64,000 nt of DNA from Zoogloea sp. (GCA_009026175.1 WBTZ01000003.1:1-64000), one strand, 5' to 3'. Positions 52,372 through 62,730 are shown, counted from the stretch's first letter. The notes: generated by a model from the sequence alone, not told the origin. Numbers and translations: made by a program.

Positions 52372-54057
52372 TCAAAGCGTGTTTTCGTCCATGAGCCGCG
52401 GCAGGAAGCTGCGGGCCCGGGCGAGGGCCGAATAGATATCGCCGCAGATGTTGTTGATGCCCACCTCGTCCTCGAAGCCCGAGCGATGGATCAGCGATTC
52501 GGGCTGGGCGTTGAGGTTGCACAGGATCAGGGCGCAGCCGCGCTTGTGGAGGCTCTTGGACAGGCTCTCCAGGCCTTCCAGGCCGGTGGTGTCCAGATTG
52601 ACCAGGTGGTGCATGTCGAGGATGACCACCTCGGGGTGGCGCTCGGCGGGGTCGAGCAGGGCCTCGAGCTTGTGGATGGCGCCGAAGAACAGGGTTCCGT
52701 ACAGCGAATAGGCGACCACCCGGGGCGTGCCGTCCGGGTACAGGAAATCCGGCAGCATCGACAGCTCGCCGAGGGGCATGCGCTCGATCCGGGTGAGGTC
52801 GGACATGCGGTAGATGAAGAACAGGCTGGACATCACCATGCCGAGTTCCACCGCCAGGGTCAGGTCAAAGAAGACGGTGACGAAGAAGGTGGTCAGCAAG
52901 GTGGTGCGGTAGGTGGCGGCGAAGCGGCCCAGCCCGCGGAACTCGTGCCATTCGCCCATGTTGACCGCCACCACCACCACGATCGCCGACAGGGTGGCGA
53001 GCGGAATGTGCTTGGCGAAGGGCGCCAGCACCAGCACCACCGCCAGCAGGACGAGCGAGTGGACGATGCCGGCGACGGGGGAGCGGCCGCCGGTGCGGAC
53101 GTTGGTGGCGGTCCGGGCGATCGCGCCGGTGGCGGCAAAGCCCCCGAACAGCGGTGCCGCCAGGTTGGCCAGGCCCTGGGCGATCAGTTCCTGGTTGGGG
53201 TCGTGCCGGTCGTCGATGGCGGCGTCGGCGACCCGCGCCGACAGCAGCGACTCGATGGCCCCCAGCAGGGCGATGGTCAGGGCCGGCGAGATCAGCTTGC
53301 CCAGCGTCTCGAGGGAAAGCGCGGGCAGGGCGAAGGCGGGCAGGTCCTGGGGGATGCCGTTGAAGCGGCTGCCGATGGTCTCGACGGGCAGCTGGAGGAT
53401 GGCGTTCACCACCGTCGCCACCACCAGCACACCGAGCGGGCCGGGCATTCGAGCCAGGGGCTTGAAGCGCCGGGCCAGGCGGTTCCAGGACAGCAGCACC
53501 ACCAGCGAGGCGACCGACAGAGCGATGGTGGGCGGGTCGATGGTGTCCAGATGGGTGACCAGGGCCTTGACCTTGCCGAAGAACTCACCGGGCAGGTGCT
53601 CGATCCGGAGGCCCAGGAAGTCCTTGATCTGGGCCAGGAAGATCACCACCGCAATCCCGTTGGTAAAGCCGATCACCACCGTCTTGGGGATGAAGCGGAT
53701 CAGGTTGCCGAGCCGGAACAGGCCCATTGCCACCAGCATGGCCCCGGCCAGCATGGTGGCGACCAGCAGGTTCTGCACGCCGTACTCGACGACGATGCCG
53801 TAGATGATGGGAATGAAGGCCCCGGTGGGGCCGCCGATCTGCACCCGGGAACCACCCAGGGCAGAGATCAGGAAGCCGGCGACGATGGCAGTCCAGATGC
53901 CGGCGGTAGGGGACATGCCGGAGGCGATGGCGAAGGCCATGGCCAGGGGCAGCGCGAGCACCCCGACGGTCAGACCGGCCGATGCGTCGCGGCCGAACTG
54001 GGCGCCGCTATAACCGGGAAGCGTGTCGAGGAGCTTGGGGCGAAATACGAATTTCAT
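52372..54057 (-). CDS. SulP-family anion transporter with STAS domain
   Basis: Inner-membrane carrier of 561 aa. The transport domain (about 10-410, many helices) starts with 'GLTVGVLALPLAMAFAIASG' and has 'GGSRVQIGGPTGAFIPIIYG', the SLC26/SulP signature. A cytosolic STAS domain follows (about 430-545, 'VVILDMHHLVNLDTTGLEGL'). The family carries sulfate, bicarbonate, dicarboxylates or other anions; substrate is not evident here. The ATG at 54057 is preceded by GGAGGTACC, a near-perfect ribosome binding site. No carbonic anhydrase or sulfate assimilation gene is adjacent. Confidence 0.93.
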   Translation of the reverse strand: MKFVFRPKLLDTLPGYSGAQFGRDASAGLTVGVLALPLAMAFAIASGMSPTAGIWTAIVAGFLISALGGSRVQIGGPTGAFIPIIYGIVVEYGVQNLLVATMLAGAMLVAMGLFRLGNLIRFIPKTVVIGFTNGIAVVIFLAQIKDFLGLRIEHLPGEFFGKVKALVTHLDTIDPPTIALSVASLVVLLSWNRLARRFKPLARMPGPLGVLVVATVVNAILQLPVETIGSRFNGIPQDLPAFALPALSLETLGKLISPALTIALLGAIESLLSARVADAAIDDRHDPNQELIAQGLANLAAPLFGGFAATGAIARTATNVRTGGRSPVAGIVHSLVLLAVVLVLAPFAKHIPLATLSAIVVVVAVNMGEWHEFRGLGRFAATYRTTLLTTFFVTVFFDLTLAVELGMVMSSLFFIYRMSDLTRIERMPLGELSMLPDFLYPDGTPRVVAYSLYGTLFFGAIHKLEALLDPAERHPEVVILDMHHLVNLDTTGLEGLESLSKSLHKRGCALILCNLNAQPESLIHRSGFEDEVGINNICGDIYSALARARSFLPRLMDENTL

Positions 54058-54186
54058 GGTACCTCCGCAAATGAGGGGGAAATAAGGCACCCGAAGGTGC
54101 GGCTTGCGGAGGGCATGGGCCCGGCCCGGTACGATGCTGGACGATCCATCGTTTGCAGGCGGTGAGGGGCATGGGCCGGGAACGGG

Positions 54187-54468
54187 TCAGGAAAAGTTGC
54201 GGTCGTTGGCGGCGTCGCGGCCGGCCGAGGCGCTGTGCATGACTTCCACCAGCATCTTCACGGCGGCGATGAACACGGTGACGATGCCGCCACCCACGCA
54301 GATCCAGGCCTGCAGGCGGTTGGCGGGGAAGCCGGGCAGGATGGAGGCGCGATCCTCGAGCAGGTAGGCGGCGCCGACGGCGAGCACCATCACCCCGATC
54401 ATGTCGAGGGCGGCCCAGCCCCAGAAGGCGGGCGTCAGGCGCGGAAGGGGAGAAGGTTGGGGGCTCAT
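54187..54468 (-). CDS. Small two-helix membrane protein of unknown function
   Basis: Protein of 93 aa with two hydrophobic segments (about 16-36, 'MIGVMVLAVGAAYLL', and about 52-74, 'AWICVGGGIVTVFIAAVKML'), a short loop between them and a polar C-terminus. No family is recognised. It lies about 130 bp upstream of sulP on the same strand and 90 bp downstream of metG. Codon use looks normal, and the frame is opposite to no other plausible gene. Confidence 0.65.
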   Translation of the reverse strand: MSPQPSPLPRLTPAFWGWAALDMIGVMVLAVGAAYLLEDRASILPGFPANRLQAWICVGGGIVTVFIAAVKMLVEVMHSASAGRDAANDRNFS

Positions 54469-54509
54469 GATGGGGCGTAAAGCTAGGATATGGGGCTGAC
54501 AGGCAGCTT

Positions 54510-54542
54510 ACGGCAGGCTTGCGCCCTGGGGCTGCCTGCCGT
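54510..54542. terminator. Hairpin after metG
   Basis: ACGGCAGGC (54510-54518) pairs perfectly with GCCTGCCGT (54534-54542) over a 15-base loop, just past the metG stop. No T run follows. Confidence 0.4.
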
Positions 54543-54558
54543 GGCTGTACATGTCCGC

Positions 54559-56727
54559 TTACTTGACCCGCATGCCCGGCGTGGCGCCGGCGTCGGGGGA
54601 CAGGATGAAGAGGCCCGGGGTTTCACCCGAGGCGTCGGAGGCGGCCAGCACCATGCCTTCCGACATGCCGAACTTCATCTTGCGCGGCGCCAGGTTGGCC
54701 ACCATCACGGTAAGGCGGCCGACCAGGGTGGCGGGGTCGTAGGCGCTCTTGATGCCGGCAAAGACCTGGCGGGGTTTCTCCTCGCCGATGTCGAGCTGCA
54801 GGCGCAGCAGCTTGGCGGCGCCCTCCACATGCTCGGCACTGACGATGCGGGCGATGCGCAGGTCCACCTTGCCGAAGTCGTCGATGGAGATGTAGGGCTC
54901 GAACTCGCTGGCCTGTGCGGTCTCCGTGGCGGCGGCATTGGCTTGGTGCTGGGCGTGGCGCTGTTCCGAATGGGCGGCCTTGGCCTCGTCCTTGGTGGCC
55001 TTGGCCGGGCTGGTTTCGGTGGCAGCCGGGGCGAGGGACTCCCGGTTGGCCTCGAGCAGGGCATCGACTTGCTTGCGCTCGATGCGGGTCATCAGGTGGC
55101 TGTAGGCACCGATGGTGTGGCCGGCGGGCAGCGGGGCGAGCAGGTTGTCCCAGCCCAGGGGGTCGATTGCCAGGAAGCGCTCGACCTGGGTGGCGAGCTG
55201 GGGCAGCACCGGCTTGAGCAGGCCGGTGAGGGCCTTGAAGATGTTGATGGCGGTGGTGCACACCACGTGCAGGCGGGCCTCCTGGCCTTCCTGCTTGACC
55301 AGCTCCCAGGGTTTGTTGTCATTCACGTAGCCGTTGGCCTGGTCGGCAAACTCCATGATGCGGCGCAGGGCGCGGCTGTAGTCGCGGTTCTCGTAGGCGG
55401 CGGCGACTTCGTCCAGGTTCCAGTCCAGGGCTGCGGCTTCGTCGTGGCTGCCGAGCCTGCCGTCGAAGCGCTTGGCGATGAAGCCGGCGCAGCGGCTGGC
55501 GATGTTGACGAACTTGCCCACCAGGTCGGAATTGACCTTGGCGATCATGTCGTCGAGGTTGAGGTCCACGTCCTCCATGGTGCCGTTGGACTTGCCGGCG
55601 AAGTAGTAGCGCAGCCACTCGGGGTTGAGTTTCTGCTCGGTGTAGGAGCGGGCGGTGATGAAGGTGCCGCGGCTCTTGCTCATCTTGGCGCCGTCAACGG
55701 TGAGGAAGCCGTTGACGCACAGCTGGGTGGGCGAGCGGTAGCCGGCGAAGTGGAGCATGGCGGGCCAGAACAGGGCGTGGAAGTACAGGATGTCCTTGCC
55801 GATGAAGTGGATCAGCTCGGTGCCGGTGGCGGCGGCCGGGCCGGACTCGGTGAAGGCGGCCACGTCGATGTCCGGATTGCGGGCGGCGAGGTTACGGAAG
55901 CTGGCGAAGTAGCCGATCGGCGCATCCAGCCAGACGTAGAAGTACTTGCCCGGGGCGTCGGGGATCTCGAAGCCGAAGTAGGGCGCATCGCGGGAGATGT
56001 CCCAGTCGGAGAGCTTGTTCTCGCCGGCCTCGCCCAGCCACTCCTTCATCTTGTTGGCCGCTTCCAGCTGCAGCCGGCGGGAGCCGTCCGGTGTGCTGCC
56101 CTGGGTCCAGTCGCGCAGGAACTCCACGGCGCGCGGGTCGGACAGGCGGAAGAAGTAGTGCTCTGACGTCTTCAACACCGGCTTGGCGCCGGACACCGCG
56201 GAGTAGGGGTTCTTCAGCTCGGTCGGGGCGTAGGCGGCGCCGCAGACCTCACAGTTGTCGCCGTACTGGTCGGCCGCACCGCACTTGGGGCATTCACCCT
56301 TGATGAAGCGGTCGGGCAGGAACATCTCCTTGACCGGGTCGTAGAACTGCTCGATGGCGCGGGTCTCGATCAGGCGGGCGCCGTCGCGCAGGCGGGTGTA
56401 GATGTCCTCCGCGTACCAGCGGTTCTCGTCGCTGTGGGTGGAGTGGTAGTTGTCGAAGGCCACGCCGAAGTCGCGGAAATCGCGGGAGTGCTCGCCGTGG
56501 ACCCGGTTGATCAGTTGCTCGGGGGTCAGGCCTTCCTTCTCGGCGCGCAGCATCACCGGCGTGCCATGGGTATCGTCCGCGCAGACGTAATGCACCGTGT
56601 TGCCGCGCATGCGCTGGTAGCGCACCCAGATGTCGGCCTGGATGTAACCGACCAGGTGGCCGAGGTGGATGTCGCCATTGGCGTAGGGCAGGGCGTTGGT
56701 GACGAGGATCTTGCGCGGGGTGGTCAT
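54559..56727 (-). CDS. metG: Methionyl-tRNA synthetase
   Basis: Class I synthetase of 722 aa. The HIGH-type motif is '[19 protein letters not shown]' near the N-terminus, a zinc-binding connective region has '[19 protein letters not shown]' (four Cys, about 142-160), and '[11 protein letters not shown]' is the KMSKS loop. The anticodon-binding helical domain follows, then a linker rich in Ala, Lys and Glu (about 560-600) and a C-terminal EMAP-II-like tRNA-binding/dimerisation domain ('[20 protein letters not shown]'). The ATG at 56727 starts '[18 protein letters not shown]', as in relatives. It is divergent from apbC. Confidence 0.97.
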   Translation of the reverse strand: MTTPRKILVTNALPYANGDIHLGHLVGYIQADIWVRYQRMRGNTVHYVCADDTHGTPVMLRAEKEGLTPEQLINRVHGEHSRDFRDFGVAFDNYHSTHSDENRWYAEDIYTRLRDGARLIETRAIEQFYDPVKEMFLPDRFIKGECPKCGAADQYGDNCEVCGAAYAPTELKNPYSAVSGAKPVLKTSEHYFFRLSDPRAVEFLRDWTQGSTPDGSRRLQLEAANKMKEWLGEAGENKLSDWDISRDAPYFGFEIPDAPGKYFYVWLDAPIGYFASFRNLAARNPDIDVAAFTESGPAAATGTELIHFIGKDILYFHALFWPAMLHFAGYRSPTQLCVNGFLTVDGAKMSKSRGTFITARSYTEQKLNPEWLRYYFAGKSNGTMEDVDLNLDDMIAKVNSDLVGKFVNIASRCAGFIAKRFDGRLGSHDEAAALDWNLDEVAAAYENRDYSRALRRIMEFADQANGYVNDNKPWELVKQEGQEARLHVVCTTAINIFKALTGLLKPVLPQLATQVERFLAIDPLGWDNLLAPLPAGHTIGAYSHLMTRIERKQVDALLEANRESLAPAATETSPAKATKDEAKAAHSEQRHAQHQANAAATETAQASEFEPYISIDDFGKVDLRIARIVSAEHVEGAAKLLRLQLDIGEEKPRQVFAGIKSAYDPATLVGRLTVMVANLAPRKMKFGMSEGMVLAASDASGETPGLFILSPDAGATPGMRVK

Positions 56728-56914
56728 GGGCGGCGTGCTGCGTGTGAATTCGGAATCCGCCATTCTAGCAAAGCGATTCACCCCCCGCCCCGTCGCGGAC
56801 CGGGCGGGAATTGGGTAAACTGCTCGGCAAACTGGAGTAAATTACTCGGGTTTGCTTCCTTTGCCCGATTCCGCCATGTTTTCATTTTTCCGCCGCGGCC
56901 CGGCCTCCGACACC

Positions 56915-58006
56915 ATGAGCCTTACTGAACAAAGCGTCCTCGACAGCCTCCGGCAGTACGCCGACCCCAATACCGGCAAGGATTACGTGTCCGCCCGCTG
57001 GGTCAAGAATGTGCGTGTGAGCGGGGCCGACGTGTCCTTCGACATCGAGCTGGGTTACCCGGCGAAGAGCCAGATCGACACCATCCGCCAGGGCGTGATC
57101 GCCGCAGTGAAGGGCCTGCCGGGCGTCGGTAACGTGAGCGCGAACGTGTTCACCCGCATCGTCGCCCATGCCGTTCAGCAGGGTGTCAAGCTGCTGCCGG
57201 GGGTCAAGAACATTGTTGCGGTGGCTTCGGGCAAGGGGGGCGTGGGCAAGAGCACGACTTCGGTGAACCTGGCCCTGGCCCTGGCGGCCGAAGGCGCCAC
57301 GGTGGGCATCCTGGATGCCGACATCTACGGCCCGTCCCAGCCCCAGATGCTCGGCATCGGCGGCCAGCAGCCCGAGTCGGCCGACGGCAAGTCGATGGAG
57401 CCGCTGCAGGCCCATGGCCTGCAGGTGATGTCCATCGGCTTCCTGGTGGATGTGGAGACGCCGATGGTGTGGCGGGGCCCGATGGCCACCCAGGCCCTCA
57501 ACCAGCTGCTCAAGGAAACCAACTGGAAGGACCTCGACTACCTGATCATCGACATGCCGCCGGGCACCGGCGACATCCAGCTGACCCTGTCCCAGAGCGT
57601 GCCGGTGACCGGCGCGGTGATCGTCACCACGCCCCAGGACATTGCCCTGCTGGACGCCCGCAAGGGCCTCAAGATGTTCGAGAAGGTGGGCGTGCCCATC
57701 ATCGGCATCGTCGAGAACATGAGCATCCACATCTGCTCCAAGTGCGGCCACGAGGAGCACATCTTCGGCTCCGGCGGCGGCGAGGCCATGTGCAGGGACT
57801 ACGGCGTGCCCTTCCTCGGCGCGCTGCCCCTCGACATCCAGATCCGCAAGCAGGTGGATGGTGGCGTGCCCAGCGTGGTGGCCGATCCGCAAGGGCGGGT
57901 GGCGGAACTGTACAAGGGCATCGCCCGCCAGGTGGCCATCGCCATCGCCGAGCGCCAGAAGGACATGAGCCACAAGTTCCCGAGCATCGTGGTGCAGAAC
58001 ACATGA
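56915..58006 (+). CDS. apbC: Iron-sulfur cluster carrier protein ApbC/Mrp
   Basis: P-loop scaffold or carrier of Fe-S clusters, 363 aa. An N-terminal DUF59/MIP18 domain (about 1-85) is followed by 'SGKGGVGKST' (about 105-114), the deviant Walker A, then 'LDADIYGPSQPQMLG' and the cluster-binding CxxC in 'HICSKCGHEEHIFG'. The ATG at 56915 gives the canonical 'MSLTEQSVLDSLRQYADP'; an in-frame ATG at 56876 would add 13 residues. The stop overlaps the start of the small lipoprotein gene by four bases (ATGA). The gene is divergent from metG, as in many proteobacteria. Confidence 0.95.
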   Translation: MSLTEQSVLDSLRQYADPNTGKDYVSARWVKNVRVSGADVSFDIELGYPAKSQIDTIRQGVIAAVKGLPGVGNVSANVFTRIVAHAVQQGVKLLPGVKNIVAVASGKGGVGKSTTSVNLALALAAEGATVGILDADIYGPSQPQMLGIGGQQPESADGKSMEPLQAHGLQVMSIGFLVDVETPMVWRGPMATQALNQLLKETNWKDLDYLIIDMPPGTGDIQLTLSQSVPVTGAVIVTTPQDIALLDARKGLKMFEKVGVPIIGIVENMSIHICSKCGHEEHIFGSGGGEAMCRDYGVPFLGALPLDIQIRKQVDGGVPSVVADPQGRVAELYKGIARQVAIAIAERQKDMSHKFPSIVVQNT

Positions 58007-58191
58007 GCGCACGCTTCGTGATGCGGGCCGCCCTGCTGGTGGCCTGCACGGCGGGCCTGTCGGGCTGTGTGGTGGGGGCCGTGGTGGGAACGGCGGTCGA
58101 CGTGGGGGTCGAGGTCGTGAAGATCCCCTTCAAGGTGGGCAAGGGTGTCTACGACGCGGTCAAGGATGACGACGAGCCGAAAAAGAATTGA
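58003..58191 (+). CDS. Small lipoprotein translationally coupled to apbC
   Basis: 62-aa precursor with a clear lipoprotein signal: 'MSARFVMRAALLVACTAGLSGC' puts the lipidated Cys at residue 22. The mature part has a Gly/Val-rich stretch ('VVGAVVGTAVDVGVEVVKIP') and a charged tail ending 'DDDEPKKN'. The start codon overlaps the apbC stop (ATGA), a sign of coupling. I cannot assign a function. Similar tiny lipoproteins with a Gly-zipper-like stretch occur in betaproteobacteria. dcd begins 58 bp further on. Confidence 0.8.
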   Translation: MSARFVMRAALLVACTAGLSGCVVGAVVGTAVDVGVEVVKIPFKVGKGVYDAVKDDDEPKKN

Positions 58192-58249
58192 GGCGCGCGT
58201 TGACTCTTGACTTGTCTTAGAATGCGCGTTTTTTAGGCAGGGGCGCAGC

Positions 58250-58819
58250 GTGAGCATCAAATCGGACAAATGGATCCGCCGCATGGCAGAGGGCGAGCAG
58301 AAGATGATCGAGCCCTTCGCCCCTGAGCTGGTGCGCCAGAACGAAGGCGGCAAGATCGTGTCCTACGGCACCTCGAGCTACGGCTACGATGTGCGGGTCG
58401 CCAACGAATTCAAGATCTTCACCAACATCAACTCCACCATCGTCGATCCGAAGAACTTCGACGAGCGCAATTTCGTGGATTTCGACGGTGATGTCTGCAT
58501 CATTCCGCCGAACTCCTTCGCCCTGGCCCGCACGGTGGAGTACTTCCGCATTCCGCGCAGCGTGCTGACCGTGTGCCTGGGCAAGTCCACCTATGCGCGC
58601 TGCGGCATCATCGTCAATGTGACGCCGCTGGAGCCGGAGTGGGAGGGCCACGTGACCCTCGAGTTCTCCAACACCACCCCGCTGCCGGCGAAGATCTACG
58701 CCAACGAGGGTGTCGCCCAGATGCTCTTCTTCGAGTCCGACGAGGTGTGTGCCACCTCCTACAAGGACCGGGGTGGTAAATATCTGGGGCAGATGGGCGT
58801 GACCCTGCCCAAAATCTGA
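58250..58819 (+). CDS. dcd: dCTP deaminase
   Basis: Makes dUTP from dCTP, feeding dUTPase and thymidylate synthase, both encoded in this window. 189 aa (193 in E. coli). '[19 protein letters not shown]', '[17 protein letters not shown]' and the catalytic region '[20 protein letters not shown]' with Glu in '[10 protein letters not shown]' are intact. It starts with GTG at 58250 after GGCGCAGC; no earlier start fits the family length. A terminator follows. The order apbC - lipoprotein - dcd - decarboxylase recurs in betaproteobacteria. Confidence 0.96.
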   Translation: MSIKSDKWIRRMAEGEQKMIEPFAPELVRQNEGGKIVSYGTSSYGYDVRVANEFKIFTNINSTIVDPKNFDERNFVDFDGDVCIIPPNSFALARTVEYFRIPRSVLTVCLGKSTYARCGIIVNVTPLEPEWEGHVTLEFSNTTPLPAKIYANEGVAQMLFFESDEVCATSYKDRGGKYLGQMGVTLPKI

Positions 58820-58847
58820 AATACTTTCGGATTAGTATCCGGACACG

Positions 58848-58890
58848 GGGCGGACCATGCGTAGGCACGCGGGTCCGCCCAAAGCTTTTT
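58848..58890 (+). terminator. Terminator of dcd
   Basis: GGGCGGACC (58848-58856) pairs with GGTCCGCCC (58872-58880) over a 15-base loop, followed by AAAGCTTTTTT on the plus strand. Confidence 0.8.
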
Positions 58891-58935
58891 TGTTGATCCC
58901 CCCGCGTTGAAAACGGGGTTTCGAGGAGTTCGAGC

Positions 58936-61179
58936 ATGCGCTTCAATTTTCCGGTCATCGTCATCGACGAGGACTTCCGTTCGGAAAACACGTCGGGGCT
59001 GGGTATCCGCGCCCTGGCAGAAGCCATCGAGAAGGAAGGCCTGCAGGTCCTGGGGGTCACCAGCTACGGTGACCTGTCCTCCTTCGCCCAGCAGCAGAGC
59101 CGCGCCTCGACTTTCATCCTGTCCATCGACGACGAGGAGTTCTCGTCCCCGGAAGCGGCGGCCAAGGCCATCGCCGACCTGCGCGCCTTCGTCAGCGAGA
59201 TCCGCCTGCGCAACGCCGACATCCCCATCTTCCTGCACGGTGAGACCCGTACCTCCCGGCACATCCCCAATGATGTGCTGCGCGAGCTGCATGGCTTCAT
59301 CCACATGTACGAGGACACCCCGGAGTTCATCGCCCGCAACGTGGTGCGCGAGGCCAAGGCCTACCTGGAGTCCCTGCCGCCGCCCTTCTTCCGGGCCCTG
59401 GTCCATTACGCCTCGGACGGCTCCTACTCCTGGCACTGCCCCGGCCACTCCGGCGGCGTCGCCTTCCTGAAGAGCCCGGTGGGCCAGATGTTCCACCAGT
59501 TCTTCGGTGAGAACATGCTGCGCGCCGACGTCTGCAATGCGGTCGAGGAGCTCGGCCAGCTGCTCGACCACACCGGCCCGGTGGCTGCCTCCGAGCGCAA
59601 TGCGGCGCGCATCTTCAACTGCGACCACCTGTACTTCGTCACCAACGGCACGTCCACGTCCAACAAGATCGTCTGGCACTCCACCGTGGCGCCGGGCGAC
59701 ATCGTGGTGGTGGACCGCAATTGCCACAAATCCATCCTCCACGCCATCATGATGACCGGCGCCATCCCGGTCTTCCTGATGCCGACCCGCAACAACTTCG
59801 GCATCATCGGCCCGATCCCCAAGAGCGAATTCGCCTGGGAGAGCATCCAGCGCAAGATCGACGCCAACCCCTTCATCGCCGACAAGACCGCCAAGCCGCG
59901 GGTGCTGACCATCACCCAGTCCACCTACGACGGCGTGCTCTACAACGTCGAGGCGATCAAGGAAGAGCTGGATGGCAAGATCGACACCCTGCACTTCGAC
60001 GAGGCCTGGCTGCCCCACGCGGCCTTCCACGATTTCTATGGCGATTACCACGCCATCGGCGCCGACCGCCCGCGCTGCAAGGAGTCGATGATCTTCTCCA
60101 CCCAGTCCACCCACAAGCTGCTGGCCGGCCTGTCCCAGGCGTCGCAGATCCTCGTGCAGGACGCGGAGGCGCAGCGCCTCGACCGGGATGTGTTCAATGA
60201 GGCCTACCTCATGCATACCTCGACCAGCCCCCAGTACGCGATCATCGCCTCCTGCGACGTGGCGGCGGCCATGATGGAGGAGCCGGGCGGCACCGCCCTG
60301 GTGGAGGAGTCCATCGCCGAGGCCCTGGACTTCCGCCGCGCCATGCGCAAGGTGGACGAGGAGTGGGGCGCCGACTGGTGGTTCAAGGTGTGGGGGCCGG
60401 ATGACCTCTCCGAAGAGGGCATCGAAGAGCGCGAGGCCTGGATGCTCAAGCCCGGCGAGCGCTGGCACGGCTTCGGCAACCTGGCCGAAGGCTTCAACAT
60501 GCTCGACCCGATCAAGGCCACCATCATCACGCCGGGCCTGGACGTGGATGGCGAGTTTGCCGAGCGGGGCATCCCCGCGGCCATCGTCACCAAGTACCTG
60601 GCCGAGCACGGCGTCATCGTCGAGAAGTGCGGTCTCTATTCCTTCTTCATCATGTTCACCATCGGCATCACCAAGGGCCGCTGGAACAGCATGGTGACCG
60701 AACTGCAGCAGTTCAAGGACGATTACGACAAGAACCAGCCCCTGTGGAAGGTGCTGCCCGAGTTCGTGCAGAAGAACCCCCGCTACGAGCGGGTCGGCCT
60801 GCGCGACCTGTGCCGGGACATCCATGCGGTCTACCGTTCCAACGACGTGGCCCGCCTGACCACCGAGATGTACCTGTCCGACATGGTGCCGGCCATGAAG
60901 CCCGCCGATGCCTTCGCCAAGATGGCCCACCGCAACATCGAGCGGGTATCCATCGACGAACTCGAAGGCCGCGTCACCAGCGTGCTGTTGACCCCCTATC
61001 CGCCGGGCATCCCCCTGCTGATCCCGGGGGAGCGCTTCAACCGGACGGTGGTGCGCTACCTCCAGTTCGCCCGCGAGTTCAACGAACGCTTCCCGGGCTT
61101 CGAGACCGACGTGCACGGCCTGGTCAAGGAGTCGCGCGACGGGCGCATCCACTACTTCGTGGATTGCGTGAAGGACTGA
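58936..61179 (+). CDS. Orn/Lys/Arg decarboxylase (PLP, fold type I)
   Basis: PLP-dependent basic amino acid decarboxylase of 747 aa with an N-terminal wing domain (about 1-130), the PLP-binding core and a C-terminal domain. The Schiff-base Lys is in 'STQSTHKLLAGLSQAS'; 'SWHCPGHSGGVAFLKSPVG' and 'HFDEAWLPHAAFHDFYGDYH' (PLP ring and ring-nitrogen Asp) are conserved. The substrate (arginine, lysine or ornithine) cannot be told from the motifs I can read; length is nearest to AdiA of E. coli (755 aa). It makes agmatine, cadaverine or putrescine, either for polyamine supply or acid resistance. No antiporter gene is adjacent, which speaks against a dedicated acid-resistance pair. GAGGAG precedes the ATG. 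Confidence 0.93.
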   Translation: MRFNFPVIVIDEDFRSENTSGLGIRALAEAIEKEGLQVLGVTSYGDLSSFAQQQSRASTFILSIDDEEFSSPEAAAKAIADLRAFVSEIRLRNADIPIFLHGETRTSRHIPNDVLRELHGFIHMYEDTPEFIARNVVREAKAYLESLPPPFFRALVHYASDGSYSWHCPGHSGGVAFLKSPVGQMFHQFFGENMLRADVCNAVEELGQLLDHTGPVAASERNAARIFNCDHLYFVTNGTSTSNKIVWHSTVAPGDIVVVDRNCHKSILHAIMMTGAIPVFLMPTRNNFGIIGPIPKSEFAWESIQRKIDANPFIADKTAKPRVLTITQSTYDGVLYNVEAIKEELDGKIDTLHFDEAWLPHAAFHDFYGDYHAIGADRPRCKESMIFSTQSTHKLLAGLSQASQILVQDAEAQRLDRDVFNEAYLMHTSTSPQYAIIASCDVAAAMMEEPGGTALVEESIAEALDFRRAMRKVDEEWGADWWFKVWGPDDLSEEGIEEREAWMLKPGERWHGFGNLAEGFNMLDPIKATIITPGLDVDGEFAERGIPAAIVTKYLAEHGVIVEKCGLYSFFIMFTIGITKGRWNSMVTELQQFKDDYDKNQPLWKVLPEFVQKNPRYERVGLRDLCRDIHAVYRSNDVARLTTEMYLSDMVPAMKPADAFAKMAHRNIERVSIDELEGRVTSVLLTPYPPGIPLLIPGERFNRTVVRYLQFAREFNERFPGFETDVHGLVKESRDGRIHYFVDCVKD

Positions 61180-61193
61180 GCGGAATCGATTGC

Positions 61194-61234
61194 CCCAGTA
61201 AAAACGCCGCGGACTCCGCGGCGTTTTTACTGGG
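61194..61234. terminator. Bidirectional terminator between the decarboxylase and folA
   Basis: Perfect 19-bp stem (61194-61212 with 61216-61234), loop ACT, with AAAAA and TTTTT inside the arms. It begins 14 bp after the decarboxylase stop and 11 bp past the folA stop on the other strand. Confidence 0.93.
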
Positions 61235-61245
61235 TGGGCAGGATG

Positions 61246-61746
61246 TCAGCGCCGCCTGTCGTAGGTGACGAAGGCGAAGGGCAGGCCGGCAGCAGACAGG
61301 TGCGTCGCCCGCTCCGCTTCCACCCATTCATCGGCCTTGAACTCGGGGAAGAAGGCGTCACCCGCGTACGCCTGGTCGATCTCGGTGAGGATCAGCCGGT
61401 CGGCCAGGGGCAGGGCCTGGCGGTACAGCTCGGCACCCCCGATCACGAAGGCGATGTCCGCATCGCCGGCTGCCGCGAGGGCGGCCTGCAGGCTGCCGAC
61501 CACCGTGCCACCCGCCGCGCTGTAGCGGGCATTGCGGCTGACCACGATGTTGTTGCGGCCGGGCAGGGGGCGGAAGGCGTCGGGCAGAGACTCCCAGGTC
61601 TTGCGGCCCATGATCACCGGCTTGCCGCGGGTGGTCTCGCGGAAATGCTTCATGTCTTCCGGCAGGTGCCAGGGCAGGCGGTTGTCGATGCCGATCACGC
61701 GGCCCTTGCCGCAGGCCGCGATCAGGGCGAGGAGGGGCGTGCTCAC
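61246..61746 (-). CDS. folA: Dihydrofolate reductase
   Basis: Regenerates tetrahydrofolate after thymidylate synthesis. 166 aa with '[20 protein letters not shown]' at the N-terminus (the Leu-Pro-Trp active-site segment), 'GRKTWESLP' for NADPH, and '[20 protein letters not shown]' with the second nucleotide loop. It starts with GTG at 61746, overlapping the thyA stop by four bases (GTGA), so the two genes are coupled in a thyA-folA operon. Confidence 0.96.
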   Translation of the reverse strand: MSTPLLALIAACGKGRVIGIDNRLPWHLPEDMKHFRETTRGKPVIMGRKTWESLPDAFRPLPGRNNIVVSRNARYSAAGGTVVGSLQAALAAAGDADIAFVIGGAELYRQALPLADRLILTEIDQAYAGDAFFPEFKADEWVEAERATHLSAAGLPFAFVTYDRRR

Positions 61747-62537
61747 ACCGCCACCGGCGCCGAGATGTGCGGGTGCGGATCGTAGCCCTCGAGGGTGAAG
61801 TCCTCGAACTTGAAGGCGAAGATGTCCTTCACCTCCGGGTTGATGCGCAGGGTGGGCAGGGCGCGGGGCTCCCGGGAGAGCTGCAGTTTCGTCTGCTCCA
61901 GGTGGTTCAGGTACAGGTGGCAGTCGCCACCCGTCCAGACGAAGTCGCCCGGCTCATAGCCGCAGACCTGGGCCACCATCAGGGTGAACAGGGCGTAGCT
62001 GGCGATGTTGAAGGGCACGCCCAGGAAGATGTCGGCGCTGCGCTGGTACAGCTGGCAGGACAACTTGCCGCCGGCCACGTAGAACTGGAACAGGGCGTGG
62101 CAGGGCGGCAGGGCCATGCGGTCCACCTCCGACGGGTTCCAGGCCGACACGATGTGGCGGCGCGAGTCCGGGTTCTTCTTGAGGGCTTCCACGAGCTGGC
62201 TGATCTGGTCGATGCTGCGCCCGTCCGGGGCTTCCCAGCGACGCCACTGCTTGCCATACACCGGGCCCAGCTCGCCATTCTCGTCGGCCCACTCGTCCCA
62301 GATCGAGACCCCGTTGTCCTTGAGGTAGCGGATGTTGGTGTCGCCCCTCAGGAACCACAGCAGTTCGTGGATGATCGAGCGGGTGTGCAGCTTCTTGGTG
62401 GTGAGCAGCGGGAAGCCCTCGGCCAGGTCGAAGCGCATCTGCCAGCCAAAGACCGACAGGGTGCCGGTGCCGGTGCGGTCATCCTTGCGGTGGCCGCGTT
62501 CCGCCACGTGGCGCATGAGTTCAAGGTACTGGCGCAT
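61743..62537 (-). CDS. thyA: Thymidylate synthase
   Basis: Makes dTMP from dUMP with methylenetetrahydrofolate, 264 aa as in E. coli. '[19 protein letters not shown]' binds phosphate, the catalytic Cys is in '[13 protein letters not shown]', and '[20 protein letters not shown]' carries the Asp/Asn that recognise dUMP. The ATG at 62537 gives the canonical '[15 protein letters not shown]'. First gene of thyA-folA; dut and dcd, supplying its substrate, are elsewhere in the window. Confidence 0.97.
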   Translation of the reverse strand: MRQYLELMRHVAERGHRKDDRTGTGTLSVFGWQMRFDLAEGFPLLTTKKLHTRSIIHELLWFLRGDTNIRYLKDNGVSIWDEWADENGELGPVYGKQWRRWEAPDGRSIDQISQLVEALKKNPDSRRHIVSAWNPSEVDRMALPPCHALFQFYVAGGKLSCQLYQRSADIFLGVPFNIASYALFTLMVAQVCGYEPGDFVWTGGDCHLYLNHLEQTKLQLSREPRALPTLRINPEVKDIFAFKFEDFTLEGYDPHPHISAPVAV

Positions 62538-62730
62538 GATTCCGGGGCTGGAGAAGTGTAGGGGCGCAAGTCTACCCGATGCAGGGCCCGGGGCGGAATG
62601 TGGTCGACATGCCGCATGGCGGGGAGTGCCCGACATGGGCATAGGGGCTTGTGCTAACATCGCCGGGCATAAATCAACGATCTCGATCAGGCCGTCAGGG
62701 AGGCGCAGCGCAGTCATGGAGGGGGGCATC

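Noticed and set aside
58200..58223. Promoter before dcd (TTGACT and TAGAAT)
   Set aside because: Both hexamers are good but only 12 bases apart, too close for sigma-70; no alternative pair was found.
58759..61152. Long minus-strand open frame opposite the decarboxylase
   Set aside because: Antisense artefact of the high-GC gene; it also crosses the dcd terminator.
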